From the NCBI GenBank assembly GCA_945861125.1, contig CAMASZ010000065.1, positions 1 to 6,695 on the forward strand: a stretch of DNA of 6,695 nt, read 5' to 3'. The DNA comes from Rickettsia typhi. GTDB taxonomy: Bacteria; Pseudomonadota; Alphaproteobacteria; Rickettsiales; UBA1997. Under the pieces are notes generated by a model that saw only the letters and a program-made list of their open reading frames with translations, was not told the DNA's origin and made no database searches. Below are positions 1 to 5,981 of the stretch, in pieces. Both the position numbers and the translations under genes were made by a program. Each line of letters starts with the position of its first letter. Within the stretch, counting starts at the first letter, position 1.

Positions 1-244
1 GGTTGTTTTTAATTTGCTTTGCAAGCCACAATAATTCTCTTTCTTTTAACAGACTTCTATTCTGATTCTTTTTTATTTTCATTAATCCATTTAGTCCGTT
101 TTTTTTAAATCTTACAACCCAGCGATGCAAAGATGACGGATTGGTATTATACCAAATCCCATCTTTAAAAGTTTTAAAAAAAATTAAAATTCTAACTTCA
201 TATTTTTGGCTAAAAATTTTTAAAAAATGAAGCTGTATATCCAT
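1..244 (-). pseudogene. Transposase-like helix-turn-helix fragment, fused in frame to repeat DNA, cut by the left window edge
   Basis: The minus strand has an open frame from 322 to the left edge. Its only ATG ahead of the recognisable part is at 244. The part left of about 147 reads SSLHRWVVRFKKNGLNGL followed by a basic linker and KERELLWLAKQI. This resembles the N-terminal helix-turn-helix of IS630/IS481-type transposases, where a recognition helix ending in W-x-x-R-[FY]-K is followed by a GL-x-GL turn. The first helix expected before SSLHRW is absent; that place is taken by codons from the palindromic repeat (149-375), giving FKDGIWYN just before the HTH. An in-frame TAA at 323-325 closes the frame upstream. 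I infer a remnant of a mobile-element gene whose 5' end was replaced by the repeat; the catalytic domain would lie outside the window. It could still be expressed as a chimeric protein, but there is no clear ribosome-binding site. The family call rests on the HTH pattern alone. Confidence 0.45.
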
Positions 245-375
245 ACGGCTGAGGCTCGTGTCGCTCGCTTTAGCGCGACTGAATAGAAAGTTTTTAGAGA
301 TTTTTAGCCAAAAAAATAAAACTTAATTTGTTATTTTCAAATGATTCATTTTATGATGGAAATGGTATTGGTATA
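149..375. repeat. Palindromic repeat element, copy 1 (RPE/MITE-like)
   Basis: The left tip ATACCAAATCCCATCTTTAA (149-168, one more A also matching) is identical to the tip of copy 2 at 3779. A 23-bp block at 187-209 (core TCTAACTTCATATTTTTGG) is also identical to copy 2 (3817-3839). Inside are a perfect 14-bp inverted repeat, TTTTTGGCTAAAAA at 203-216 against 301-314, extending imperfectly to about 225 and 292, and a GC-richer hairpin at 256-280 (GTCG-CT-CGC-TTTA-GCG-CGAC). The right tip (about 355-375, GATGG...TTGGTATA) is only a degenerate mirror of the left one. No transposase is encoded inside, so it would be non-autonomous. It resembles in style the palindromic elements known from Rickettsia, but I cannot assign it to a named family. 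Confidence 0.8.
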
Positions 376-418
376 CAGCATTTTGTTTTTTAATTTTTAT
401 CTAAAAATTTTGTGAAGA
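361..418 (+). repeat. Decayed partial copy of the repeat's internal module
   Basis: The stretch GGTATACAGCATTTTG, an A/T run, then TTTTTATCTAAAAATTTTGTG aligns with the internal module of copy 2 (GGTATACGACTTCG, then TTTTTATCACAAAAATCGTG, about 3871-3916) and with the reverse complement of copy 1's module at 211-256. It needs a few small gaps. It overlaps the degenerate right tip of copy 1 and ends about 30 bp before the stop codon of the M23 gene. The remaining bases 419-450 show nothing clear beyond a possible faint continuation of the same repeat arm. I read this as a third, eroded member of the family; alignment by eye in AT-rich DNA limits the confidence. Confidence 0.5.
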
Positions 419-450
419 CTTATTATTTTAAAATGGAAAACGGTAAGATA

Positions 451-1842
451 TTAATTAATTTTAAATAGATTTGGAATATTCTTGCGATAGCCATCAATTT
501 CAGATTTTGAGAGCTTAAATTTAATCAAATCTTTACCAGATAGCCTTATGCCAGATGTAGCCTTAACTTTTGCTGGATTAATTTGTGAACCCTTATAAAT
601 TACTTCAAAATGCAAGTGAGGACCTGTGGAACGACCTGTAGAGCCAACATAGGCAATAATATCGCCTTGCTTTACTTTAGAACCATTTCGAAATTTTTTG
701 TTAAATCTACTTGCATGACCATAAGCTGTAGAATAATCATTATTATGCTTAATTTGTACATAGTTGCCATAACCACCCTTAACTCCCATATAAGTAATTG
801 AACCAGCTCCAGCAGCAAGAATCGGGGTTCCAGTAGGAGCAGCAAAATCAGCACCTTTATGCATTTTAGAATATCCAAGAATTGGATGTCTTCTCATACC
901 AAAACCAGAAGATATTCTTGCGCCATTAACTGGAGTTCTAAGTAATGATTTTCGAACAGAATTACCTTGAGAATCAAAATATTCAAAACGATCTCCAACT
1001 TTATGTAGATAAGTCTCAACTGTTTTATCTTTTAATGTTAAGGAAGAAAATAATACATTGCCATCTTTGATTTTTTTTCCAGTTTCATCAAAAAAACTTT
1101 CAACCAACATTTCAAATTTATCACCACTTTTAATATCACGCTGAAAATCTATATCGTAGGCATAGAGATTAATCATGTTCATCATGGAATTAGGAGAAAT
1201 TCCTGAATTTACACCATCAATAAATAAGCCATTTTTTATAGTTCCAGAATATCTTGATATGTAACGAGTAAGTTTTACCTTAACTTCAGTTGCGTTATAA
1301 TTTTCATTACCAATTCGATCAATTATTATCTCCCGATCTGAGTTAACTGAAATTCTAATGTTATTAATAATAATCGCTTTATTACTTGTTTTGCTGGAAT
1401 CACCTATTTTATAATCTAACTTAACTTTATACGACACCGCAATAGAATTACCTGCAACCAAATATTGGTTGATTTTATTTTTTTTCAAAGAATCTAGTAT
1501 CAAATTAATATCATTTTCATTAGCTCCAACAGAGGATAATATCTTCATTAAATTATCCCCCTGCTTTATTTTATGCTCCAATAATTGATCATTATTAATA
1601 TCAAAATTAATTGAATCATCAACTATAGTAACTTTAATTGGAGTATTCAGATTTTTTCTGATTTCCTTACTTTTATAATTCCTAAACAATAAAGTTGAAT
1701 ATTGATAGCTTTTAAACATTACAAACGCTACCAAGATCGATATTGCAATAGGAAGAAAGGCACGATGATCTATTAAATTATCTACTAAATTAATTATCTT
1801 GTGCGATTTTGTATTTTTTGAATTGTTGACTAACTTTTTCAA
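451..1842 (-). CDS. M23-family peptidoglycan endopeptidase (MepM/NlpD-like), membrane-anchored
   Basis: A 463-residue protein with a complete C-terminal M23 metallopeptidase domain at about 310-425. M23 enzymes are zinc enzymes that cut peptide cross-links in peptidoglycan. Visible metal and active-site residues are H328 and D332 (HKGADF), H376 (AYGH), and H409/H411 in GPHLHFE. All are intact, so an active enzyme is expected rather than a degenerate NlpD/EnvC-type activator. A single hydrophobic stretch at about 29-44 follows a basic N-terminus and should anchor it in the inner membrane with the rest in the periplasm. Residues 88-140 (IKQGDNLMKIL) resemble the LysM/OapA-type wall-binding region common in this architecture. 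The start is TTG at 1842: an in-frame TAA lies immediately upstream and the next in-frame ATG (codon 42) is inside the membrane segment. No clear ribosome-binding site is seen. It is divergent from the CarD gene and stands alone on its strand here. Confidence 0.9.
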   Translation of the reverse strand: MKKLVNNSKNTKSHKIINLVDNLIDHRAFLPIAISILVAFVMFKSYQYSTLLFRNYKSKEIRKNLNTPIKVTIVDDSINFDINNDQLLEHKIKQGDNLMKILSSVGANENDINLILDSLKKNKINQYLVAGNSIAVSYKVKLDYKIGDSSKTSNKAIIINNIRISVNSDREIIIDRIGNENYNATEVKVKLTRYISRYSGTIKNGLFIDGVNSGISPNSMMNMINLYAYDIDFQRDIKSGDKFEMLVESFFDETGKKIKDGNVLFSSLTLKDKTVETYLHKVGDRFEYFDSQGNSVRKSLLRTPVNGARISSGFGMRRHPILGYSKMHKGADFAAPTGTPILAAGAGSITYMGVKGGYGNYVQIKHNNDYSTAYGHASRFNKKFRNGSKVKQGDIIAYVGSTGRSTGPHLHFEVIYKGSQINPAKVKATSGIRLSGKDLIKFKLSKSEIDGYRKNIPNLFKIN

Positions 1843-1872
1843 TTATGTATAATTTTATTGATATTGTAAGTA

Positions 1873-1902
1873 ATAATATTTTCAACTTAAAAGTTTTGTA
1901 AA
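1873..1902 (-). promoter_or_regulatory. Candidate sigma-70-type promoter for the M23 gene
   Basis: Read on the minus strand, TTTACA (1902-1897) and TATTAT (1878-1873) each match the -35 and -10 consensus at five of six positions and are separated by 18 bp. The predicted transcript would begin near 1866, leaving a leader of roughly 25 nt before the TTG start. In DNA this AT-rich such matches arise by chance, so this is a candidate only. Confidence 0.35.
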
Positions 1903-1931
1903 CTTTAATTAAAATTTCATACCAAAAGTCT

Positions 1932-1960
1932 TTTAAACTTAAGCAGTTTATATTTGTAAT
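1932..1960 (+). promoter_or_regulatory. Candidate sigma-70-type promoter for the CarD gene
   Basis: TTTAAA (1932-1937, four of six to the -35 consensus) and TGTAAT (1955-1960, five of six to the -10) are 17 bp apart in the divergent spacer, about 70 bp before the CarD start. The rest of the 190-bp spacer holds no open frame, strong hairpin or recognisable operator. The call is weak because of base composition. Confidence 0.3.
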
Positions 1961-2032
1961 ATTGAAATAGCTTAGACATGTAAGTTTTTTTTCATTAATT
2001 AAAATTTTTTAAGAACTAATTTTAAATAATCT

Positions 2033-3001
2033 ATGCCAATAAAAAAAAATAAATTAACTAAAACTAATAAGTTAAAAATCAAACAAGGTAAAAAAAAATT
2101 ATCAATAAAAAAACCTAAAAAAACAACAGAAAAAAATAATAAAAAAACAAATTCTGTTAAAAAAATAACTAAAAACAAAGAAAAGATAAATAAGGTCGAA
2201 AAATTAAAAATTAACAACGCCAAGAAAGCAGATAAAAAAGAAAAAAAAGTAGTTAAAAAAAATCCAAAATCAATAATTCAGGAAAACAAAAAAATAGACA
2301 AGATTGATAATGAAAATTCTATCAATAAAAAACAAGTTCCAAGCGATAGTAAATTCAAAATTAATCAATATATAGTTTATCCATCTCATGGAGTTGGAAA
2401 AATAATTGATATTGAATCTATTGATGTTTCGGGTCATAATTTTAATTGCTATCTAATTTTCTTTGAAAAGGAAAAACTAACAATAAAAATTCCAACAAAT
2501 AAAGCTCAAGGATCTGGAATTAGAAATTTGGTTTCTAAGAAACAAATGGAAGAAGTTTTGTCAATTTTAAGAAATGGCGTAAAAAAGATGAAGGGAATGT
2601 GGTCAAGACGAGCTCAAGAATATGAAACAAAAATTAATTCAGGAAATATAATTTTGCTCGCCGAAGTTCTCAGAGACTTAACTCGCGACATTGAGGACAG
2701 CGAAAGATCTTATAGCGAAAGAATAATATATGAAACAGCTATTAATCGTTTAGCAAGCGAATACTCAGTTTTGTATAATGTTTCATTTGAAGATGCTAGA
2801 GAAAAAGTTATCAACACCGCAAAAGATAAATTGAGCTCTGAACCAAAACTCAATAAAGATGAATTTGATGACTTTGATAATGAAGAAGAAAGTGATGAGG
2901 AAGAAAATGAAGAAGAGGAAGAGGAAGACGACTTTAACTATGATTTTAACGAAGATGATGAAGATGATGATAAGCCAAAATCAAGCAAAAAAAAGAGATA
3001 A
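2033..3001 (+). CDS. carD: CarD/CdnL-family RNA polymerase-binding regulator with a lysine-rich head and acidic tail
   Basis: A 322-residue protein whose middle, about 107-268, is a complete CarD/CdnL domain. It opens with FKINQYIVYPSHGVGKI, the Tudor-like RNA polymerase interaction module that contacts the beta subunit. A helical DNA-binding part follows, carrying the conserved tryptophan W190 in GMWSRRAQEYETK, which in CarD stabilises the melted promoter. CarD proteins are typically about 160-200 residues; this one has two extra low-complexity ends. Residues 1-100 contain 39 lysines and almost no acidic residues. Residues 276-313 contain 28 Asp/Glu in 38 positions and are followed by a basic KPKSSKKKR end. 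The head looks like a disordered nucleic-acid-binding arm; the tail could compete with DNA for it. ATG 2033 has no clear ribosome-binding site. The next in-frame ATG (residue 172) would lose the conserved core, so the long form is preferred. Poly-A runs of nine at 2041-2049 and 2090-2098 invite slippage. Confidence 0.88.
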   Translation: MPIKKNKLTKTNKLKIKQGKKKLSIKKPKKTTEKNNKKTNSVKKITKNKEKINKVEKLKINNAKKADKKEKKVVKKNPKSIIQENKKIDKIDNENSINKKQVPSDSKFKINQYIVYPSHGVGKIIDIESIDVSGHNFNCYLIFFEKEKLTIKIPTNKAQGSGIRNLVSKKQMEEVLSILRNGVKKMKGMWSRRAQEYETKINSGNIILLAEVLRDLTRDIEDSERSYSERIIYETAINRLASEYSVLYNVSFEDAREKVINTAKDKLSSEPKLNKDEFDDFDNEEESDEEENEEEEEEDDFNYDFNEDDEDDDKPKSSKKKR

Positions 3002-3104
3002 TGATTTTATAGTTTTAAATTAAGCTTCTATAAAGCGTTATGGCACTGTCATAAATCAACATTTTTTGTTAAATTTATTAAAAACTCAAATTTAAACTTT
3101 CTTG
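3002..3104. other. CarD-lolD spacer without a gene
   Basis: An AT-rich 103-bp spacer. A TATAAA at 3029-3034 could be a -10 element for lolD but lacks a convincing -35. No hairpin followed by a T-run is seen, so nothing clearly ends transcription from the CarD gene. TGA follows the TAA stop of CarD after no gap (double stop). Confidence 0.4.
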
Positions 3105-3779
3105 ATGACAAAAAATATTTTGCAAATAAAAAATGTTAGTAAAAGCTTTTTACAAGCCAATCAAAATACTGAAGTATTAAAAAACATTAATCTTGAGGTT
3201 AATAGTAGCGAAGTCATTGCATTAACTGGACCTTCTGGATCTGGAAAAACAACTCTTCTACAAATCACTGGTCTACTAGATTCTCCGAGCTCGGGCACAA
3301 TTATAATTAATAACAAGGATGTATCTATAATTGGTGATAGCGAGAGAACTGAAATAAGAAAAGCTCAAATTGGATTTATTTATCAATTTCATCATTTAAT
3401 TGCAGAATTTTCAGCAATAGAAAACGTGGCTATTCCTCTATTAATTAATGGAAAAAACAAGAACTATGCTTTTGAACAAGCAAGGGAAATTCTTAAAGAA
3501 GTAGAATTAGAAGATAAATTAAATTACAAACCATATCAATTATCTGGCGGACAACAACAAAGAGTTGCAATAGCTAGAGCAATTATTAATAAACCATCTC
3601 TAATTTTAGCAGATGAACCAACTGGAAACCTTGACTTTGAGTTATCAGAGAAAATATTTGAAATTTTGTATAATTTAACAAAAAAATATCAAATAGCTTG
3701 CTTAATTGTAACTCATAACCAAGAAATTTCAAAAAAAACTGATAGAATAATTAAAATTAAAAGTGGAATTATAGTCTAA
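3105..3779 (+). CDS. lolD: LolD, ATPase of the LolCDE lipoprotein-releasing ABC transporter
   Basis: A 224-residue cytoplasmic ABC ATPase, the usual LolD length. Motifs in order are Walker [10 protein letters not shown] (42-50), Q-loop Q94, signature LSGGQ (146-150), Walker B LILADEP (166-172), D-loop GNLD (174-177) and H-loop H204. The stretch [16 protein letters not shown] after the Q-loop is the hallmark of LolD and separates it from most related MacB/FtsE ATPases. LolD with LolC/E extracts mature lipoproteins from the inner membrane and hands them to LolA. No lolC or lolE lies nearby, so the membrane partner must be encoded elsewhere. An in-frame TTG at 3102 directly precedes the ATG; I chose the ATG at 3105. 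It lies 103 bp after the CarD gene on the same strand, and no terminator is visible between them, so read-through is possible. Its TAA stop overlaps the first base of repeat copy 2. Confidence 0.92.
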   Translation: MTKNILQIKNVSKSFLQANQNTEVLKNINLEVNSSEVIALTGPSGSGKTTLLQITGLLDSPSSGTIIINNKDVSIIGDSERTEIRKAQIGFIYQFHHLIAEFSAIENVAIPLLINGKNKNYAFEQAREILKEVELEDKLNYKPYQLSGGQQQRVAIARAIINKPSLILADEPTGNLDFELSEKIFEILYNLTKKYQIACLIVTHNQEISKKTDRIIKIKSGIIV

Positions 3780-3905
3780 TACCAAATCCCATCTTTAAAT
3801 ATTCAATAGGATATTCAAATTCTAACTTCATATTTTTGGTAAAAAAACCTTCAAAAAGCCTCAGCCTTATAGGTATACGACTTCGTTTTTTAAAGATTTT
3901 TATCA

Positions 3906-3969
3906 CAAAAATCGTGTCGTTGCCCTAGGGCACGACTGGCAAAAATCGTGTCGTTGCTTTAGCGCGACT
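3906..3969 (+). repeat. Two tandem hairpin units within repeat copy 2
   Basis: Two copies of a unit beginning CAAAAATCGTGTCGTTGC and ending CGACT lie at 3906-3937 and 3940-3969. The stems are GTCGT/ACGAC plus GCCC/GGGC in the first, and a shorter GTCG/CGAC stem with loop TTTA in the second. Copy 1 holds a single related unit at 256-280. The differences between the two units fall largely in the inner stem and loop, and pairing is mostly kept. Confidence 0.75.
3907..3936 (-). terminator. Possible intrinsic terminator for the xseA-lpxK-lpxL string, supplied by the repeat
   Basis: Read on the minus strand, the hairpin 3936-3916 (GTCGT-GCCC-TA-GGGC-A-ACGAC, one bulged base) is followed after ACGA by TTTTT (3911-3907). 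The second unit (3968-3950, then T-run 3945-3941) repeats this layout with a weaker stem. Both lie 110-170 bp beyond the lpxL stop. The four-base gap before a short T-run makes them imperfect. On the plus strand there is no T-run, so lolD would not be ended by the same signal. Confidence 0.35.
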
Positions 3970-4040
3970 AATAAAATATTTTGTTATAATTTGATTTAAA
4001 GATGGGATTTGGTATAATTTTATATCATTTAACTATAATA

Positions 4041-4079
4041 AAGTTAGGTTTAAAACTTTAAAGATGAATATTAGTATAA
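4041..4079 (+). repeat. Degenerate end of a further repeat copy
   Basis: TTTAAAGATG at 4057-4066 followed by a run ending GTATA matches the right tip of copy 2 (3997-4015 and flank) at about 17 of 22 positions. The preceding AAGTTAG and TTTAAAAC match arm sequences of copy 1 read in reverse. It lies just before the lpxL stop codon. I read it as an eroded tip of another family member; short AT-rich matches limit certainty. Confidence 0.4.
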
Positions 4080-4082
4080 ACC

Positions 4083-4970
4083 TCATTTTTTCCAACGATT
4101 ATGAACCCAAAACCATTGATCGGGAAATTGCCTAATCCACTCTTCTAATTTTTGGTTAATTTGCAAAGTAATTCCCAAAACATCTTTTTCAATATTTTTT
4201 GAAATCTCATATTTAAGTGGCTTCTCAACTTCAATAGAAAATTTTATTTTATTATTGCCATTATTTAATCTTATTGAGCGAGCAGGAATGATGGGGATGT
4301 TGTACTTTATTGCCATTCTCGCAATTGAAGTAGTTGTTATAGCTTTATCATGAAAAAATTTTACCGGCTCACCTTCACTAATTTTTTGATCTGCTAAAAT
4401 TATTACAAATTCACCCCTTTTAATTGCCTCAATAATCTTGCGTCCACCTGTAAGACTTTTCTTAATCATTGGTATTTTTCTTAAATCAGCAGTAATTTTT
4501 TCAACATAAGGATTATTAAGAGGGCGGTATAAAGTATTGACTTTTAAACCCTTGGTCATTAAAGCTTTAGGACCAATCTCCCAATTTCCCAAATGCCCTG
4601 AGAATATTATGCCACCTCGATTAGTCTCTTTTAAATAATTAATATTATTTTGTGATTGCTCTGAAAAAACTATTACTTTTTCAATTTCATCAAGACTGTA
4701 TTTAGATATATGAATATATTCACCAATTATTTTCCCCAAATTATTCCACATCGAATTTATAATTATTTTTCTTTCACCATCAGAAAGTAAAGGCATAGCT
4801 TTGGCAAGATTATTTGTTGCTAATTTATTAACACTAATTTTATTACCAATAAACATAGCAATATTTCCTGCAAAATTAGAAGATCTCTGTATCGAAAGGG
4901 AATTAAAAAAATATAAACCAAATTTGACAAAAATAGTTTCTATGATGTAACGAAATTTTTTTAAACTCAT
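4083..4970 (-). CDS. lpxL: Lipid A biosynthesis acyltransferase (LpxL/HtrB family)
   Basis: A 295-residue member of the LpxL/LpxM/HtrB family, which adds a secondary acyl chain from acyl-ACP to a lipid A precursor at the inner-membrane face. The catalytic H-x4-E motif is intact as H126 to E131 (GHLGNWE). Other family blocks are YRPLNNPY (148-155), the ADQ region with FFHDKAIT (193-213), and the C-terminal PDQWFWVHNRW (283-293). The N-terminus has a basic start and a hydrophobic segment at about 12-25, fitting an inner-membrane anchor. The ATG follows the lpxK stop directly (TAAATG), which suggests translational coupling; no separate ribosome-binding site is visible. Whether it corresponds to LpxL, LpxM or an LpxJ-like specificity cannot be told from sequence alone, and the symbol names the family. 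It is the last gene of its string and converges on lolD. Confidence 0.9.
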   Translation of the reverse strand: MSLKKFRYIIETIFVKFGLYFFNSLSIQRSSNFAGNIAMFIGNKISVNKLATNNLAKAMPLLSDGERKIIINSMWNNLGKIIGEYIHISKYSLDEIEKVIVFSEQSQNNINYLKETNRGGIIFSGHLGNWEIGPKALMTKGLKVNTLYRPLNNPYVEKITADLRKIPMIKKSLTGGRKIIEAIKRGEFVIILADQKISEGEPVKFFHDKAITTTSIARMAIKYNIPIIPARSIRLNNGNNKIKFSIEVEKPLKYEISKNIEKDVLGITLQINQKLEEWIRQFPDQWFWVHNRWKK

Positions 4971-5981
4971 TTATAAAATACTTTTTAGTTTTTTAATTAT
5001 TAAATCATGATTATTGATATCTAAAAAAATATCCAAATATTTAATATCATTTTTATAGCAATCACTTATCTTTACCCAATCTTTTTTAGTTGTAAGCAAT
5101 AATGCACCATTATCTTTAGAAATTTTTAATAATTTTTCTATATCATTTTTACTATAAGGATAATGGTCAGGAAAATCAAAAGTCCTAACAACATTAAGCT
5201 TCTCTTTTAAAAGAAATGAAAAGAACTTTTTTGGATAGGCAAGACCACAAAATGCAACAATTTTCTTATCATAAAAATCACTTAAATTATTCGCTTTAAT
5301 CGAAGCATAAATTAAAGTTTTATCAATAGCACTATCTTTAATTTTATGCTCTAAAGCTAAATTTTTTTCACCGATTATTATTATCAAATTAGCCTTACTT
5401 AAACCATGCTTAATTGATTCCCTAAGAGGTCCGGCTGGTATTAGAAATTGATTACCAAAACCAATTTTTGAGTCAATTACTAAAATTGAGAAATCTTTCT
5501 TTATTGAATTATTTTGAAAACCATCATCTAAAATAATTGCTTGATAATTTTTATTATTTTCAATTTTTTTTGAAGCTAAAAAACGATTTTTTGAAATATA
5601 AGTATCAGCATAGTCTTTTAGCAATAGCGGTTCATCGCCAAATTTATCAAAACTATATTTTTTGATATTTTCATTTTTAGTAATTTTAATAACATTTTTA
5701 CTATTCTTCGAACCAAAACCCCTAGTCAAAAACGCAAAATTAATATTGTTCTGTTGTAAAATTTTTCCAATCGCAATTGCTGTTGGAGTCTTGCCAGAGC
5801 CACCCGCTATTATATTTCCAATACATATAATTGGTATATTAACTTTCTTTGGTTTAGAAATTTTTTTTATAGTAAAAAAACCGATATAATAAATAAAGCT
5901 TAATGGTAAAAACAAATATGATAAAAAATTCTTATTAGCCCAAAAATTTGGAGTTTTATAAAAAAAGAATTTTTTAAACAT
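4971..5981 (-). CDS. lpxK: Tetraacyldisaccharide 4'-kinase LpxK
   Basis: A 336-residue protein of normal LpxK length that phosphorylates the 4' position of the lipid A disaccharide using ATP, giving lipid IVA. An N-terminal hydrophobic helix (about 19-37) attaches it to the inner membrane. The P-loop is [13 protein letters not shown] (55-67). Other conserved blocks are FGDEPLL (114-120), LDDGFQN (151-157, the acidic pair near the active site), PAGPLRE (182-188), [12 protein letters not shown] (243-254), FPDHYPY (270-276) and TTKKDWVK (297-304). All key motifs are present. Its ATG lies within the 3' end of xseA (8-bp overlap, ATGTTTAA) and its stop abuts the lpxL ATG, so the three genes are probably one transcript. 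Neighbouring an LpxL-type acyltransferase fits, because LpxL-type enzymes act on later intermediates of the same pathway. Confidence 0.95.
   Translation of the reverse strand: MFKKFFFYKTPNFWANKNFLSYLFLPLSFIYYIGFFTIKKISKPKKVNIPIICIGNIIAGGSGKTPTAIAIGKILQQNNINFAFLTRGFGSKNSKNVIKITKNENIKKYSFDKFGDEPLLLKDYADTYISKNRFLASKKIENNKNYQAIILDDGFQNNSIKKDFSILVIDSKIGFGNQFLIPAGPLRESIKHGLSKANLIIIIGEKNLALEHKIKDSAIDKTLIYASIKANNLSDFYDKKIVAFCGLAYPKKFFSFLLKEKLNVVRTFDFPDHYPYSKNDIEKLLKISKDNGALLLTTKKDWVKISDCYKNDIKYLDIFLDINNHDLIIKKLKSIL

Larger units (their letters stand above)
3779..4015. repeat. Palindromic repeat element, copy 2, with perfect 22-bp terminal inverted repeats
   Basis: The ends 3779-3800 and 3994-4015 are exact reverse complements over 22 bp (ATACCAAATCCC... 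and ...GGGATTTGGTAT). The element is 237 bp and encodes no protein of its own. Inside are the 23-bp block shared with copy 1 (3817-3839), a 46-bp block (3857-3902) matching copy 1 at 211-256 in opposite orientation, two tandem GC-richer hairpin units (3906-3937 and 3940-3969), and a right arm (about 3976-3993) mirroring the left. If TA is taken as a duplicated target, the repeat proper would begin CCAAATCCC, as for IS630/Tc1-related MITEs; because TA is part of the palindrome this is not diagnostic. It lies exactly between the convergent lolD and lpxL genes and fills most of the 303-bp spacer 3780-4082. Confidence 0.85.

Noticed and set aside
610..878. Small open frames in other frames within the M23 gene
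   Set aside because: They overlap the conserved M23 catalytic domain and have no recognisable protein features.
1940..1975. Terminator or operator hairpin TAAGC...GCTTA in the divergent spacer
   Set aside because: Only five pairs around a loop of more than 20 bases, with no fitting T-run; likely chance.
1999..2223. Minus-strand open frame opposite the start of the CarD gene
   Set aside because: Its phenylalanine/leucine-rich product is the antisense of a lysine-coding A-rich stretch; no start context and no recognisable domain.
3102..3104. TTG as the lolD start, one codon before the ATG
   Set aside because: The ATG at 3105 directly follows and gives the usual LolD N-terminus; TTG adds only one residue.
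3906..3969. CRISPR array
   Set aside because: There are only two units, separated by two bases with no spacer-like unique sequence, and they lie within a palindromic repeat element.
3777..4017. Proof of transposition by a TA target-site duplication
   Set aside because: The TA at each end belongs to the palindromic tip itself, so a duplication cannot be told apart from the inverted repeat.
5662..5889. Plus-strand hydrophobic open frame opposite lpxK
   Set aside because: It is antisense to the LpxK P-loop and N-terminal region and is explained by it.
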